DNA of 64,000 nt from Microbacterium bovistercoris. Its GTDB lineage: Bacteria; Actinomycetota; Actinomycetes; Actinomycetales; Microbacteriaceae. Where the stretch lies: positions 186,001-250,000 of the forward strand of contig NZ_QUAB01000046.1 of NCBI RefSeq assembly GCF_003387575.1, read 5' to 3'. The notes below the pieces were generated by a model, which was not told the DNA's origin, did not search any database, and saw only the letters and a list, made by a program, of their open reading frames with translations. This document shows, one piece after another, positions 33,161 through 41,975 of this stretch. The position numbers and the translations under genes are program-made. Every line of letters starts with the position of its first letter. Position 1 is the stretch's first letter.

Positions 33161-34117
33161 TCAGCCCTTCGTGATGTTCGTGATGTCGTGCAGGTAGCCG
33201 ATGCGGCCGTCGTCATGGCGGATGACGTAGGCACCGCCGCGATCGTCGATCACGAGCGCCCAGGCGTGCGGTCCGATGGTGAAGAGCTCCCGGCCGTGCT
33301 CGTCGAGCACCTCGCGCGCATCCGGTGTGAGGATCCAGAACGGCTGCCCGGATTCCGCCGGCTGTGCTTCGCCGGTGCGGTGGGTCTCGTCGTCCGCTTC
33401 CTCGGCGCCGGCGAGGTCGTCGTCCTCCTCGCCCGCGGTGAGCAGTTCCGTCACGGCATCCGGCCCGGTCGCGAACAGGAAGTCCTCCTCCTGCGCTTCG
33501 GCCTCTTCCGCTGCTTCCGGTGCCTCCGCCTCGCGGGCGGGAGCCTCGATCGCGAGGAGCTCGCGGTCGGCGCGCACCGGCACGATCACCGGACGGACCG
33601 GGTTCGCGTTGCGATGCGCCAGGGTCTCGAGCCGGCCCTGGAAATCGTCACGGAGTCCGGGTACGAGCGGCGCGAGCACGGTCAGCACGACGAGCGCGAG
33701 AGCGACGACGGTCTCGACGATCGGTGCCCAGCCGACCAGGAACGCACCGGCCGAGGCCGATGCGGAACCGAGGTCCCAGAGCAGCTGCACCCAGAGCACG
33801 GCCGAGACCGAGAAGGCCACCGACGCGAACTGGTCCACGCCCAGCGAGCCGATCCGCCGGATGCCCTCCGGCGAGAACCGCCGCAGCACGATGAGGAAGA
33901 CGGCCGCCGTCGGCACCGCGACCGGCAGGATCCAGTGCAGTCCGCTCTGCCACAGCGAGCCGGCGCCGAGGCCGCCGACCGGGAAGAACGAGACGACGAA
34001 TCCGATGAGCCAGCAGGCCACGATCAGAAGCTCGCGCAATGTCATCCCGAGGGTGCCGGGCTGGGGTTCGACCTGCTCTTCGTACAGCACGCCATCGTCG
34101 GGGGCCGCGGTGCTCAT
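33161..34117 (-). CDS. Membrane protein with acidic linker
   Basis: 318-residue protein of unknown function. Four hydrophobic segments fall in the first ~150 residues (LLIVACWLIGFVVSFFPVGG, WILPVAVPTAAVFLIVLR, VAFSVSAVLWVQLLWDLG, VETVVALALVVLTVLAPLV). A long Glu/Ala-rich, disordered-looking stretch (about residues 185-250) follows, then a compact C-terminal part ending in IGYLHDITNITKG. No catalytic motif is visible. Only 5 nt separate it from hisD, so they are probably co-transcribed; no link to histidine synthesis is implied. Confidence 0.8.
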   Translation of the reverse strand: MSTAAPDDGVLYEEQVEPQPGTLGMTLRELLIVACWLIGFVVSFFPVGGLGAGSLWQSGLHWILPVAVPTAAVFLIVLRRFSPEGIRRIGSLGVDQFASVAFSVSAVLWVQLLWDLGSASASAGAFLVGWAPIVETVVALALVVLTVLAPLVPGLRDDFQGRLETLAHRNANPVRPVIVPVRADRELLAIEAPAREAEAPEAAEEAEAQEEDFLFATGPDAVTELLTAGEEDDDLAGAEEADDETHRTGEAQPAESGQPFWILTPDAREVLDEHGRELFTIGPHAWALVIDDRGGAYVIRHDDGRIGYLHDITNITKG

Positions 34118-34186
34118 CGATGTGTTCCTTTCGTCGCAGCGCGCGTCTGGGGAGTTCGCAGCGCCGGGTACGCGACCCGATCCTAC

Positions 34187-34209
34187 CGGCGGAGACCGTC
34201 CGTCCGCCG
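34187..34209. terminator. Hairpin downstream of dnaE
   Basis: Perfect 7-bp stem CGGCGGA / TCCGCCG with a 9-nt loop, 23 nt after the dnaE stop on the reverse strand. No U-tract. A plausible terminator only. Confidence 0.35.
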
Positions 34210-34232
34210 CCGATGACGGCGTACGGCGGTGT

Positions 34233-37200
34233 TCAGCCCAGGCAGGACGGGCCCAGCAGCGATTTCAGATCGCCGAACAGGTCGGCGGAGACGGAGACCG
34301 GCATGGGCACCTCGAACACCTTCGCGGAGCCGCCGCGATGCACCTTCAGCACGACCTCGGTCTCACCGGAATGCCGTCGGAGCACCTCCGCCAGTTCGAT
34401 CATCACGCGCTCGGTCGCACGCTGCTCCGCCACGACCAGTGACAGGGGCCCGGCGGCGTCGAAGGAACCGACGTCGGGCGCGAACGCCGACTGCGCGTGC
34501 AGGTTGAGTCCGTCGTCGCGGCGCGAAACCCGTCCGCGCACGGCCAGGATCGCATCCTGCTGCAGCACGTGCTGGAACTCGGTGTACGTCTTGCCCATGA
34601 ACATGACGGTCACCTCGCCGTTGAAGTCCTCGACGGTGATCATGCCGTAGGGATTTCCGCTGGCCTTCGCGACCCGGTGCTGCACGCTGGTGACGAGCCC
34701 GGCGACGGTGACCTGGTCGCCGTCCTGCAGGTCCTCGGAGGCGAGCAGGTCGTGGATCGAGATCGAGGCGTGCTTGGCCAGCGGCACCTCGAGTCCGGCG
34801 AGCGGGTGGTCGGAGACGTAGAGGCCGAGCATCTCCCGTTCGAAGGCGAGCTTGTCCTTCTTGGTCCACTCGGGCTTCTCCGGCACCTGGACGGGCGGGA
34901 CCTCATCGGCCTCCCAGAGGCTGTCGAAGTCGAATCCGACCTCGCCGTTCACCTCCCTGCGCTTCGTGCTCACGGCGGCTTCGACGGAGTCCTCATGGAT
35001 CTCCAGCAGCGCCCGGCGGGTGTTGCCCATCGTGTCGAACGCGCCGGCCTTGATCAGGGACTCGACCGTGCGCTTGTTCGCGACGTGCAGCGGCACCTTG
35101 TTCAGGAAGTCGTGGAACGAGGTGAACTTCTCCTCCTTGCGCGCTTCGATGATGCCGTCGACGACGTTGCTGCCGACGTTGCGGACAGCGCCGAGGCCGA
35201 ATCGGATGTCCTCCCCGACGGCCGCGAAGAAGTTGATCGACTCCGAGACGTCGGGCGGGAGCACCTTGATGCCCATGCGGCGGCACTCGTTGAGGTACAG
35301 CGCCATCTTGTCCTTCGAGTCGCCGACGCTGGTCAGCAGCGCCGCCATGTACTCGGCCGGATAGTGCGCCTTCAGGTAGGCGGTCCAGTATGAGACCAGT
35401 CCGTACGCCGCCGAGTGGGCTTTGTTGAACGCGTAGTCCGAGAAGGGCAGCAGGATGTCCCACAGGGCCTGGACGGCGCCCTCGCCGTAACCGCGCTCCT
35501 TCATACCGCCCGAGAAGCCCTCGTACTGCTTGTCCAGCTCGGACTTCTTCTTCTTGCCCATCGCGCGCCGCAGGATGTCTGCCTGTCCGAGGCTGAAGCC
35601 CGCCACCTTCTGAGCGATCGCCATGACCTGTTCCTGATAGATGATCAGGCCGTAGGACTCTTCGAGGATGTCGGCGAGGGGTTCGGCGAGCTCGGCGTGG
35701 ATCGGCGTGATCTCCTGCTGCCCGTTCTTCCGCAGCGCGTAGTTCGTGTGCGAGTTCGCGCCCATGGGGCCCGGCCGGTACAGCGCGATGAGTGCGGAGA
35801 TGTCACCGAAGTTGTCGGGCTTCATCAGGCGCATGAGCGAACGCAGCGGCGGGCTGTCGAGCTGGAACACACCCAGCGTGTCGCCGCGGGCCAGGAGGTC
35901 GTACACGGCGCGGTCGTCGAGCTGGAGGTGCTCGAGGTCGAGCTCCTCCCCGCGGTTCAGGCGGATGTTGTCGAGGGCGTCCGAGATGATCGTGAGGTTG
36001 CGCAGCCCCAGGAAGTCCATCTTGATGAGGCCGAGAGACTCGCACGACGGGTAGTCGAACTGCGTGACGATCTGACCGTCCTGCTCGCGCTTCATGATGG
36101 GGATGATGTCGAGCAGCGGGTGCGACGACATGATCACGCCCGCGGCGTGCACGCCCCACTGCCGCTTCAGTCCCTCCAGGCCGAGGGCGCGCTCGAACAC
36201 CGTCTTGGCCTCGGGGTCCGTATCGATCAGGGCACGGAACTCGCTGGCCTCCTTGTAGCGGGGGTGCCCGCTGTCGAACATGCCGCTGAGCGGCATGTCC
36301 TTGCCCATCACCGCGGGCGGCATCGCCTTGGTGAGCCGGTCGCCCATGCTGAAGGGGAAGCCCAGCACGCGTCCCGCGTCTTTCAGCGCCTGCTTGGACT
36401 TGATCGTGCCGTAGGTCACGATCTGCGCGACGCGCTCGGAGCCGTACTTCTCGGTGACGTAGTCGATCACCTCGCCACGACGGCGATCGTCGAAGTCGAC
36501 GTCGAAGTCGGGCATCGAGACGCGGTCCGGGTTGAGGAATCGCTCGAAGATGAGGCCGTGCTCGAGCGGATCGAGGTCGGTGATCTTCATGGCGTACGCC
36601 ACCATCGAACCGGCACCGGAACCGCGGCCCGGTCCGACGCGGATGCCGTTGTTCTTCGCCCAGTTGATGAAGTCGGCGACCACGAGGAAGTAACCGGGGA
36701 AGCCCATCTGCAGGATGACGCCGAGCTCGTACTCCGCCTGCTTGCGCACCTTGTCGGGGATGCCGCCGGGGTAGCGGTAGTGCAGGCCGGCCTCGACCTC
36801 CTTGACCAGCCAGCTGTCCTCGGTCTCGCCGTCTGGCACCGGGAACTTCGGCATGTAGTTCGCGGCGGTGTCGAACTCGACCTGGCAGCGTTCGGCGATC
36901 AGCAGCGTGTTGTCGCACGCCTCGGGGTGGTCGCGGAACAGCTGCCGCATCTCGGCCGCGGTCTTGATGTAGTAGCCGTCACCGTCGAACTTGAACCGGT
37001 TCGGGTCGTCCATGGTCGACCCCGACTGCACGCACAGCAGGGCCTCGTGCGCATCCGCCTCGTGCTGGTGCGTGTAGTGCGAGTCGTTCGTGGCCACCAG
37101 CGGGATGCTCAGGTCCTTGGCCAGGCGCAGCAGGTCGGTCATGACCCGCCGCTCGATGGACAGGCCGTGATCCATGATCTCGGCGAAGTAGTTCTCCTTG

Positions 37201-37748
37201 CCGAAGATGTCCTGGAACTCCGCCGCCGCCGCGCGAGCCGCGTCGTACTGCCCCAGACGCAGGCGGGTCTGCACCTCGCCGGAGGGGCACCCGGTGGTGG
37301 CGATCAGACCCTTGCCGTAGGTCTGCAGCAGTTCGCGGTCCATTCGGGGCTTGAAGTAGTAGCCCTCGATGCTGGAGAGGGAGCTGAGCCGGAACAGGTT
37401 GTGCATGCCCTGCGTGTTCTGACTCCACATGGTCATGTGGGTGTACGCACCAGCACCGGAGACGTCGTCGCTCTTCTGGTCCGCCGAGCCCCACGCCACT
37501 CGCGTCTTGTCGCTGCGGTGCGTGCCGGGGGTGACATACGCCTCGAGGCCGATGATCGGCTTGACCCCTGCGGCGTTGGCCGCGTTGTAGAACTCGAACG
37601 CCGCGAAAGTGTTCCCGTGGTCGGTCACCGCGATGGCCGGCATGCCGTACTCGGCCGCCGCCTGGGTCATCGCGCCGATCTTCGCCGCACCGTCCAGCAT
37701 CGAGTACTCGCTGTGGACATGGAGGTGCACGAAGGAGTCGGATGCCAT
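34233..37748 (-). CDS. dnaE: DNA polymerase III alpha subunit, replicative
   Basis: 1171-residue C-family replicative polymerase. The N-terminal PHP domain (HLHVHSEYSMLDGAAKIG, VTDHGNTFAAFEF) probably provides proofreading-type activity. The catalytic acidic residues are in SMPDFDVDFDDRRRGEV and the palm motif GPGRGSGAGSMVAYA. A helix-hairpin-helix region and an OB domain (VTVAGLVTSVQHRV) are near the C-terminus. The length fits the main DnaE1, not the shorter translesion DnaE2. It is a single-gene unit with a short gap on each side. Confidence 0.97.
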   Translation of the reverse strand: MASDSFVHLHVHSEYSMLDGAAKIGAMTQAAAEYGMPAIAVTDHGNTFAAFEFYNAANAAGVKPIIGLEAYVTPGTHRSDKTRVAWGSADQKSDDVSGAGAYTHMTMWSQNTQGMHNLFRLSSLSSIEGYYFKPRMDRELLQTYGKGLIATTGCPSGEVQTRLRLGQYDAARAAAAEFQDIFGKENYFAEIMDHGLSIERRVMTDLLRLAKDLSIPLVATNDSHYTHQHEADAHEALLCVQSGSTMDDPNRFKFDGDGYYIKTAAEMRQLFRDHPEACDNTLLIAERCQVEFDTAANYMPKFPVPDGETEDSWLVKEVEAGLHYRYPGGIPDKVRKQAEYELGVILQMGFPGYFLVVADFINWAKNNGIRVGPGRGSGAGSMVAYAMKITDLDPLEHGLIFERFLNPDRVSMPDFDVDFDDRRRGEVIDYVTEKYGSERVAQIVTYGTIKSKQALKDAGRVLGFPFSMGDRLTKAMPPAVMGKDMPLSGMFDSGHPRYKEASEFRALIDTDPEAKTVFERALGLEGLKRQWGVHAAGVIMSSHPLLDIIPIMKREQDGQIVTQFDYPSCESLGLIKMDFLGLRNLTIISDALDNIRLNRGEELDLEHLQLDDRAVYDLLARGDTLGVFQLDSPPLRSLMRLMKPDNFGDISALIALYRPGPMGANSHTNYALRKNGQQEITPIHAELAEPLADILEESYGLIIYQEQVMAIAQKVAGFSLGQADILRRAMGKKKKSELDKQYEGFSGGMKERGYGEGAVQALWDILLPFSDYAFNKAHSAAYGLVSYWTAYLKAHYPAEYMAALLTSVGDSKDKMALYLNECRRMGIKVLPPDVSESINFFAAVGEDIRFGLGAVRNVGSNVVDGIIEARKEEKFTSFHDFLNKVPLHVANKRTVESLIKAGAFDTMGNTRRALLEIHEDSVEAAVSTKRREVNGEVGFDFDSLWEADEVPPVQVPEKPEWTKKDKLAFEREMLGLYVSDHPLAGLEVPLAKHASISIHDLLASEDLQDGDQVTVAGLVTSVQHRVAKASGNPYGMITVEDFNGEVTVMFMGKTYTEFQHVLQQDAILAVRGRVSRRDDGLNLHAQSAFAPDVGSFDAAGPLSLVVAEQRATERVMIELAEVLRRHSGETEVVLKVHRGGSAKVFEVPMPVSVSADLFGDLKSLLGPSCLG

Positions 37749-37791
37749 GCTTCGAGTCTACGAGGCTGCCCCGACACCGCCTGGCCCGGGC

Positions 37792-38511
37792 TCACTTCTT
37801 CGAGACCATCCTCTGGTCGGTGTTGCTGTAGCTGATCGAATCGGCGATCGTGCCCACGAGGCCCATCTTCACGTGCAGCAGGCCCGGTTCGACATCGTCC
37901 AGCGACGGTGGCGTGTCCAGCCCGAAGGTGAACAGCGTCTTGCCGTCCTTACCGGTCGCGGTCAGGGACCCGAGGTACACCGTGACGTCGCCCTTCAGCG
38001 ACATGGTGTCAGCGTCGGTGACCAGGCCGTCGTGATCCGGCGGGCGAACCGACAGGGAGAAGCCGGTGATGGTGATCGTGTCGGCACTGATCTTCAGCAC
38101 CCGCACGTCCTTGCCGCTCGTGGTGGGAACGGTCACGATGCCGATCGACTTCAGGCCGCTGAACGACAGGCTCTTCGATCCCATCTGCGCGGGCGTGTCC
38201 GTGAACACCGGCGCATCGGCGTCCGGCTCGGCGACGACCGGCGTAGGAGTGGGGGCCGGAGCTGGGAGCTTCGCCCCCGGCACCGTCGGAGTGCTCTGGG
38301 AGGGATCCTCGGGGCTTCCGGATGCCGGAGCGGTCGGCGACGGCGTCGGAAGCGGGTCCGCCTGCTTCGGGCAGAGCCACGGGAACACATCGCAGAATCC
38401 GGTGTGCCGCACCGTCGCGGCAGGTGCAGGGGCAGCGCCGACGGTGAGCGGCATCACCAGCGCGCACACCGCGAGTGCAGCGGCCGCGAATCTCGTCCGG
38501 CGAGCCGTCAC
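37792..38511 (-). CDS. Secreted protein of the DUF6230/DUF6114 cluster
   Basis: 239-residue secreted protein. A signal peptide (RRTRFAAAALAVCALVMPL, then PAPA) is followed by two cysteines (FCDVFPWLCPK), a Pro/Thr/Ser-rich linker, and a beta-rich C-terminal domain (LKISADTITITGFSLSVRP, DADTMSLKGDVTVYLG). The DADTxSxKG motif recurs in the third protein of the cluster, so the two secreted proteins are probably related. GTG at 38511 is chosen because it overlaps the previous stop (GTGA); the longer reading is out of register with the neighbour. Function unknown. Confidence 0.72.
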   Translation of the reverse strand: MTARRTRFAAAALAVCALVMPLTVGAAPAPAATVRHTGFCDVFPWLCPKQADPLPTPSPTAPASGSPEDPSQSTPTVPGAKLPAPAPTPTPVVAEPDADAPVFTDTPAQMGSKSLSFSGLKSIGIVTVPTTSGKDVRVLKISADTITITGFSLSVRPPDHDGLVTDADTMSLKGDVTVYLGSLTATGKDGKTLFTFGLDTPPSLDDVEPGLLHVKMGLVGTIADSISYSNTDQRMVSKK

Positions 38512-39065
38512 GAGGCGACCTCTACGCCGTCGGGAACAGCATCGGCCTCGGCGACCGCGGCATGCTTCCGTGGCATCCAGGCCACCACCAGGACACCCCC
38601 GACCGAGGCCAGGATCATGCCGATCAGGAACCCGCCGAGGTTCACGCCGATCAGCGAGTACAGCGCGACGACGAGCGCGAGCACCCCGTAGAACACGTGG
38701 TGCACAGGCATCGTGATCGCCAGCACACCGAGCAGCAGCAGGGCGATCGGGATGATCGTGGCCTGCAGCCCCTCGATGCCGAGCTGTACATGCAGATGGC
38801 CGATGTCGAGCTGGCCGGAGAAGAACATCTCGACGCCGCCGACAGCGACCAGCACGCCGCCGACGAACGGCCGACGCTTCGCCCACGCGCGGAAGCGCTG
38901 CCAGGCGCCGCGCGCGCCCGTCACTGCGCGATCCGGCTCCGGGACCTCCTCCTCGGAGCCGGCGAGCAGGGACTCGAGTTCCGCGGCGGTCGCGTCGGCG
39001 CGCGCTGAGGCGCGGCGCTCGCGGCGCGACGACATGGTCCGGTCCAGATCCTCGCTGTCAGACAT
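38508..39065 (-). CDS. DUF6114-like membrane protein
   Basis: 185-residue protein. A charged N-terminus is followed by four closely spaced hydrophobic segments from about residue 80 to 170 (FVGGVLVAVGGVEMFFSGQ, ATIIPIALLLLGVLAITM, VFYGVLALVVALYSLIGV, GFLIGMILASVGGVLVVAW). This matches DUF6114 proteins, which in Streptomyces and relatives sit next to a DUF6230 gene. ATG at 39065 is favoured since the family begins with a short acidic stretch. It lies 14 nt after the DUF6230-like gene and overlaps the next by 4 nt. Function unknown. Confidence 0.72.
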   Translation of the reverse strand: MSDSEDLDRTMSSRRERRASARADATAAELESLLAGSEEEVPEPDRAVTGARGAWQRFRAWAKRRPFVGGVLVAVGGVEMFFSGQLDIGHLHVQLGIEGLQATIIPIALLLLGVLAITMPVHHVFYGVLALVVALYSLIGVNLGGFLIGMILASVGGVLVVAWMPRKHAAVAEADAVPDGVEVAS

Positions 39066-39079
39066 CGGATGCGCTCCGC

Positions 39080-39691
39080 TCAGAAGCATCCCTTTGATCC
39101 GTCCGTCAGCTCCAGGCTCATGCCGGTGAGCGTGAACACCGAGGCCTGCGTGCTCCATGCGGTCTGCTGCAGACCCTTGATGGAGACGGTGTCGGCGTCC
39201 TGGGCGAAGTCGCCCGCGGTGCCCTTCTCCTCCGTGCCCACAGTCGACGCGTCCACGCCGATGCGGATGTTCCCGAACGACGCATCGCCCTTCAGCCCGG
39301 TCATGCCGATCTGCAGGTCGGAGGCGGATGCCGGGGCGTCGCCACCGCCGGCCTTGATCAGCACACCGACCTTGCCGAGCGGGGTCTCGGTGACCACCGA
39401 CTGGCAGAGATCGGCCAGGGTCGCGCTCTTGATGTTCGCGATCGCGACGGTGTGCTGGCCACCCTCGGAGTCGGTCGCGACGCCGGCGTACTGCGAGAAC
39501 CCGGTGCCCTCCAGCTGACTCGCGCTGATCTGGAACTGGCTGCCCGACACGGCGAACGAGACCGGGACCTGCCCCTGGGCCACTCCCCCCATGAGGACGG
39601 CGGCGGCGATCCCGACGGGGACCGCGGCCAGGGCGATGCGCCCGCCGTGCGTGGTGGTCAGCTTCGAGAACTTCATGGTGGGCTTCTTCAT
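39080..39691 (-). CDS. DUF6230-like secreted protein
   Basis: 203-residue protein with a basic N-terminus and signal-like segment (GRIALAAVPVGIAAAVLMGG, then VAQGQ), and a beta-rich mature domain (VPVSFAVSGSQFQISASQLE, DASFGNIRIGVDASTVG, QDADTVSIKGLQQ, LTGMSLELTDGSKGCF). Two cysteines (ADLCQS and the penultimate residue) may pair. I recognise the DUF6230 family by its SFAVSG...FQISA start and its DUF6114 neighbour. It is the first gene of the three-gene unit and faces a TetR gene. The ATG at 39691 has a GGAGG-like site (CCAGGAGGATCG). Confidence 0.75.
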   Translation of the reverse strand: MKKPTMKFSKLTTTHGGRIALAAVPVGIAAAVLMGGVAQGQVPVSFAVSGSQFQISASQLEGTGFSQYAGVATDSEGGQHTVAIANIKSATLADLCQSVVTETPLGKVGVLIKAGGGDAPASASDLQIGMTGLKGDASFGNIRIGVDASTVGTEEKGTAGDFAQDADTVSIKGLQQTAWSTQASVFTLTGMSLELTDGSKGCF

Positions 39692-39731
39692 CGATCCTCC
39701 TGGGGTGAGCATCCTCGTTGACGCGACTTCG

Positions 39732-39760
39732 AGCATAACTCTCATTGACTCATAGTCAAT
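39732..39760. promoter_or_regulatory. Promoter and palindromic operator between DUF6230-like gene and tetR
   Basis: A perfect inverted repeat ATTGACT-CAT-AGTCAAT occupies 39744-39760. It contains the -35 element (TTGACT) of a good reverse-strand promoter whose -10 is TATGCT (39732-39737, spacer 16). On the forward strand TAGGAT (39773-39778) lies 6 nt before the tetR ATG. A TetR dimer bound at the palindrome would block the cluster promoter and probably its own. Binding is inferred. Confidence 0.7.
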
Positions 39761-39784
39761 AACGTCCGCCGATAGGATTTCGGC

Positions 39785-40384
39785 ATGTCCGTCGAGCGCC
39801 GCATCCGTCTCACTCCGGATGAGCGCCGCGCTCAGCTCGTCGCCGCCGGCGTGAACTTCCTGAGCGACCATCCGCTGGACGAGCTGACCATCGACGAGCT
39901 CGCCGAACGCGCCGGCGTCTCGCGCGCGCTGATCTTCCACTACTTCGAGACCCGCCAGGGCATGCACCGCGCCGTCGTCACGACCGCACGCGACGCACTG
40001 CTCACCGCCACCGCTCCCCGACCCGAGCTGCCGGCGCGCGAGCGCGTGCACGACACCTTGGAGCGCATCGCGACGTTCGTGCGGGAGCACCGCGGCACGT
40101 TCTTCTCACTGGTCCGAGGCGTGGCCAGTGGAGACCCCGCCGTGCGGGCGGTCGTGGACGAATCCCGCGAGAAGAACGCCGCGCACCTGCTGGAGGCGCT
40201 CCTCGAGGTCGGCGAACCCGATTCGCGCGCCCTGCGGATCACGCTGCGGGCGTGGGTGTCCTTCGCGGAGGAGATCTTCGTCACCCTCGCCGTCGACGAC
40301 GACGCGGACCGCGACGCCGTGGTCGCGTTCCTGGAGCGCTCGCTCGAGGCAGCCGTCGCCGCAGCACGCGGCGCGGAGCTCTGA
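39785..40384 (+). CDS. TetR-family regulator
   Basis: 199-residue TetR-type repressor. The N-terminal helix-turn-helix is DELTIDELAERAGVSRALIF followed by HYFETRQGMHRAV; the ligand-binding C-terminal part is helical and variable. It is divergent from the DUF6230/DUF6114 cluster with a palindromic operator between them, so it probably controls that cluster. The ATG is likely the first codon of a leaderless mRNA. The ligand cannot be predicted. Confidence 0.92.
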   Translation: MSVERRIRLTPDERRAQLVAAGVNFLSDHPLDELTIDELAERAGVSRALIFHYFETRQGMHRAVVTTARDALLTATAPRPELPARERVHDTLERIATFVREHRGTFFSLVRGVASGDPAVRAVVDESREKNAAHLLEALLEVGEPDSRALRITLRAWVSFAEEIFVTLAVDDDADRDAVVAFLERSLEAAVAAARGAEL

Positions 40385-40387
40385 GGG

Positions 40388-40960
40388 TCAGCCCAGTTCG
40401 AGCCGCATCAGCACACGAGGAAACCCGTCGAGCACGGATCCGGTGTCCGCTGCTTTGGTGAACCCGGCACTCTCGAACAGTGACCTCGTACCGACGTAGG
40501 CCATCGTCTGGTTCACTTTCGCACCGGCGTTGTCGACGGGGTACCCCTCGATGACCGGCGCCCCGCGCTCCCGCGCGTAGGCGACCGCACCGTCGACAAG
40601 CGCGTGCATGACGCCCTGCTTGCGGAAGCCCGGCCGCACCCGGAAGCACCACAGCGACCACACGTCGAGGTCGTCCACGTGCGGGATGAGCCGGTTCCGC
40701 GCGAAGCTCGTGTCGCGTCTCGGATGCAGCGCCGCCCACCCGACCGGAACGCCGTCTCCATAGGCGATGACCCCTGGCGGCGGATCCTGATGGCACAGCT
40801 CGCGCACCTTCTCGGAGCGCTGCGGTTCACGCAGCTTCCGCGCCTCGGTGCTGCCCAGGCGGTAGTTCAGGCAGAAGCACACGTTCGACGTCGGTTTCTG
40901 CGGTCCGATGACCGCCGCGACGTCGTCGAATTCGATCGCGGGACGCACCTCGATGTCCAT
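40388..40960 (-). CDS. GNAT-family acetyltransferase
   Basis: 190-residue GNAT protein. The acetyl-CoA loop is VWSLWCFRVRPGFRKQGVMH followed by a helix (ALVDGAVAYARERGA). The C-terminal part VDNAGAKVNQTMAYVGTRSL with FTKAADTGS fits GNAT strands 5-7. An N-terminal cysteine-rich piece (SNVCFCLNYRLG) is typical of a subgroup found in actinobacteria. The substrate is unknown. ATG at 40960 is used; reading further upstream runs through the intergenic repeat. It is convergent with tetR with 3 nt between them. Confidence 0.88.
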   Translation of the reverse strand: MDIEVRPAIEFDDVAAVIGPQKPTSNVCFCLNYRLGSTEARKLREPQRSEKVRELCHQDPPPGVIAYGDGVPVGWAALHPRRDTSFARNRLIPHVDDLDVWSLWCFRVRPGFRKQGVMHALVDGAVAYARERGAPVIEGYPVDNAGAKVNQTMAYVGTRSLFESAGFTKAADTGSVLDGFPRVLMRLELG

Positions 40961-41006
40961 GCGGCCAGTGTGCCAGCGGCATCCGACATCAGGGGCCCTG
41001 CACCGC

Positions 41007-41045
41007 GGGTCCTGAGCGAGGAGCGCAGCGACGAGACGAAGGGCG
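41007..41045. repeat. Dispersed intergenic repeat, copy B
   Basis: GGGTCCTGAGCGAGGAGCGC followed by AGCGACGAGACGAAGGGCG. It is the reverse complement of copy A at 13283-13319, with one indel and one T/C change. It lies between rluD and the GNAT gene. Confidence 0.55.
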
Positions 41046-41046
41046 C

Positions 41047-41973
41047 TCAGTATCCGGATGAGCGGAGGACGTCCAGAGCGTGCTGGAAGTCCGCGGGGTA
41101 CGCAGACTCGAACTCGACCCACTCCCCCGTCGCGGGATGCGTGAACGCCAGCTGATGCGCGTGCAGCCACTGCCGGGTCAGGCCGAGCCGCTCGGCCATC
41201 TTCGGGTCGGCGCCGTAGAGCGGGTCGCCGACGCATGGATGCCGGTGCGCGGCCATGTGCACGCGGATCTGATGCGTGCGACCGGTCTCGAGGTGGATCT
41301 CCAGCAGAGAGGCGCCGGGGAAGGCCTCCAGCGTCTCGTAGTGCGTCACCGAAGGCTTGCCGTCGGGCACGACGGCGAACTTCCACTGGTGGTGCGGGTG
41401 ACGCCCGATCGGCGCGTCGATGGTTCCGACCAGCGGGTCGGGGTGCCCCTGCACCACGGCGTGGTAGATCTTCTCGACCGTGCGCTCCTTGAAGGCCCGC
41501 TTGAGAGCGGTGTACGCGGTCTCGGTCTTCGCGACCACCATCAGGCCGCTGGTGCCCACGTCCAGGCGGTGCACCACGCCCTGGCGCTCGGCGGCGCCGC
41601 TCGTGGCGACGCGGAACCCGGCCGCGGCGAGGGCACCGACCACGGTCGGGCCCTCCCAGCCCAGCGACGGGTGCGCAGCGACACCCGTGGGCTTGTCGAC
41701 CACGACGATGTCGTCGTCGTCGTACACGATGCCCAGTTCGGGGACGGCGATCGGCACGATGCGCGGCTCCTCCTTGGGCTGCCAGCTGACTTCGAGCCAG
41801 CCGCCGCCGCGCAGGCGGTCGGACTTGCCGAGGGACACGCCGTCGAGGGAGACGCCGCCGGCCTCGGCCACCTCAGCCGCGAACGTGCGTGAGAAGCCCA
41901 GCATCTTCGCCAGAGCGGCGTCGACACGAGCGCCGTCGAGGCCGTCCGGGACCGGCAGGGTACGCGACTCCAC
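41047..41973 (-). CDS. rluD: 23S rRNA pseudouridine synthase, RluD type
   Basis: 308-residue RluA/RluD-family enzyme. The N-terminal S4-like RNA-binding domain ([20 protein letters not shown]) precedes the catalytic domain with active-site aspartate in [18 protein letters not shown]. Other motifs: [34 protein letters not shown] and [14 protein letters not shown]. It modifies U in rRNA or tRNA; RluD targets helix 69 of 23S rRNA. It lies 2 nt after lspA, an arrangement found in many bacteria. Confidence 0.94.
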   Translation of the reverse strand: MESRTLPVPDGLDGARVDAALAKMLGFSRTFAAEVAEAGGVSLDGVSLGKSDRLRGGGWLEVSWQPKEEPRIVPIAVPELGIVYDDDDIVVVDKPTGVAAHPSLGWEGPTVVGALAAAGFRVATSGAAERQGVVHRLDVGTSGLMVVAKTETAYTALKRAFKERTVEKIYHAVVQGHPDPLVGTIDAPIGRHPHHQWKFAVVPDGKPSVTHYETLEAFPGASLLEIHLETGRTHQIRVHMAAHRHPCVGDPLYGADPKMAERLGLTRQWLHAHQLAFTHPATGEWVEFESAYPADFQHALDVLRSSGY

Positions 41974-41975
41974 GC

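Noticed and set aside
35415..37835. An 806-residue forward frame opposite dnaE
   Set aside because: Antisense to dnaE with no recognisable domain; low-complexity composition from codon bias.
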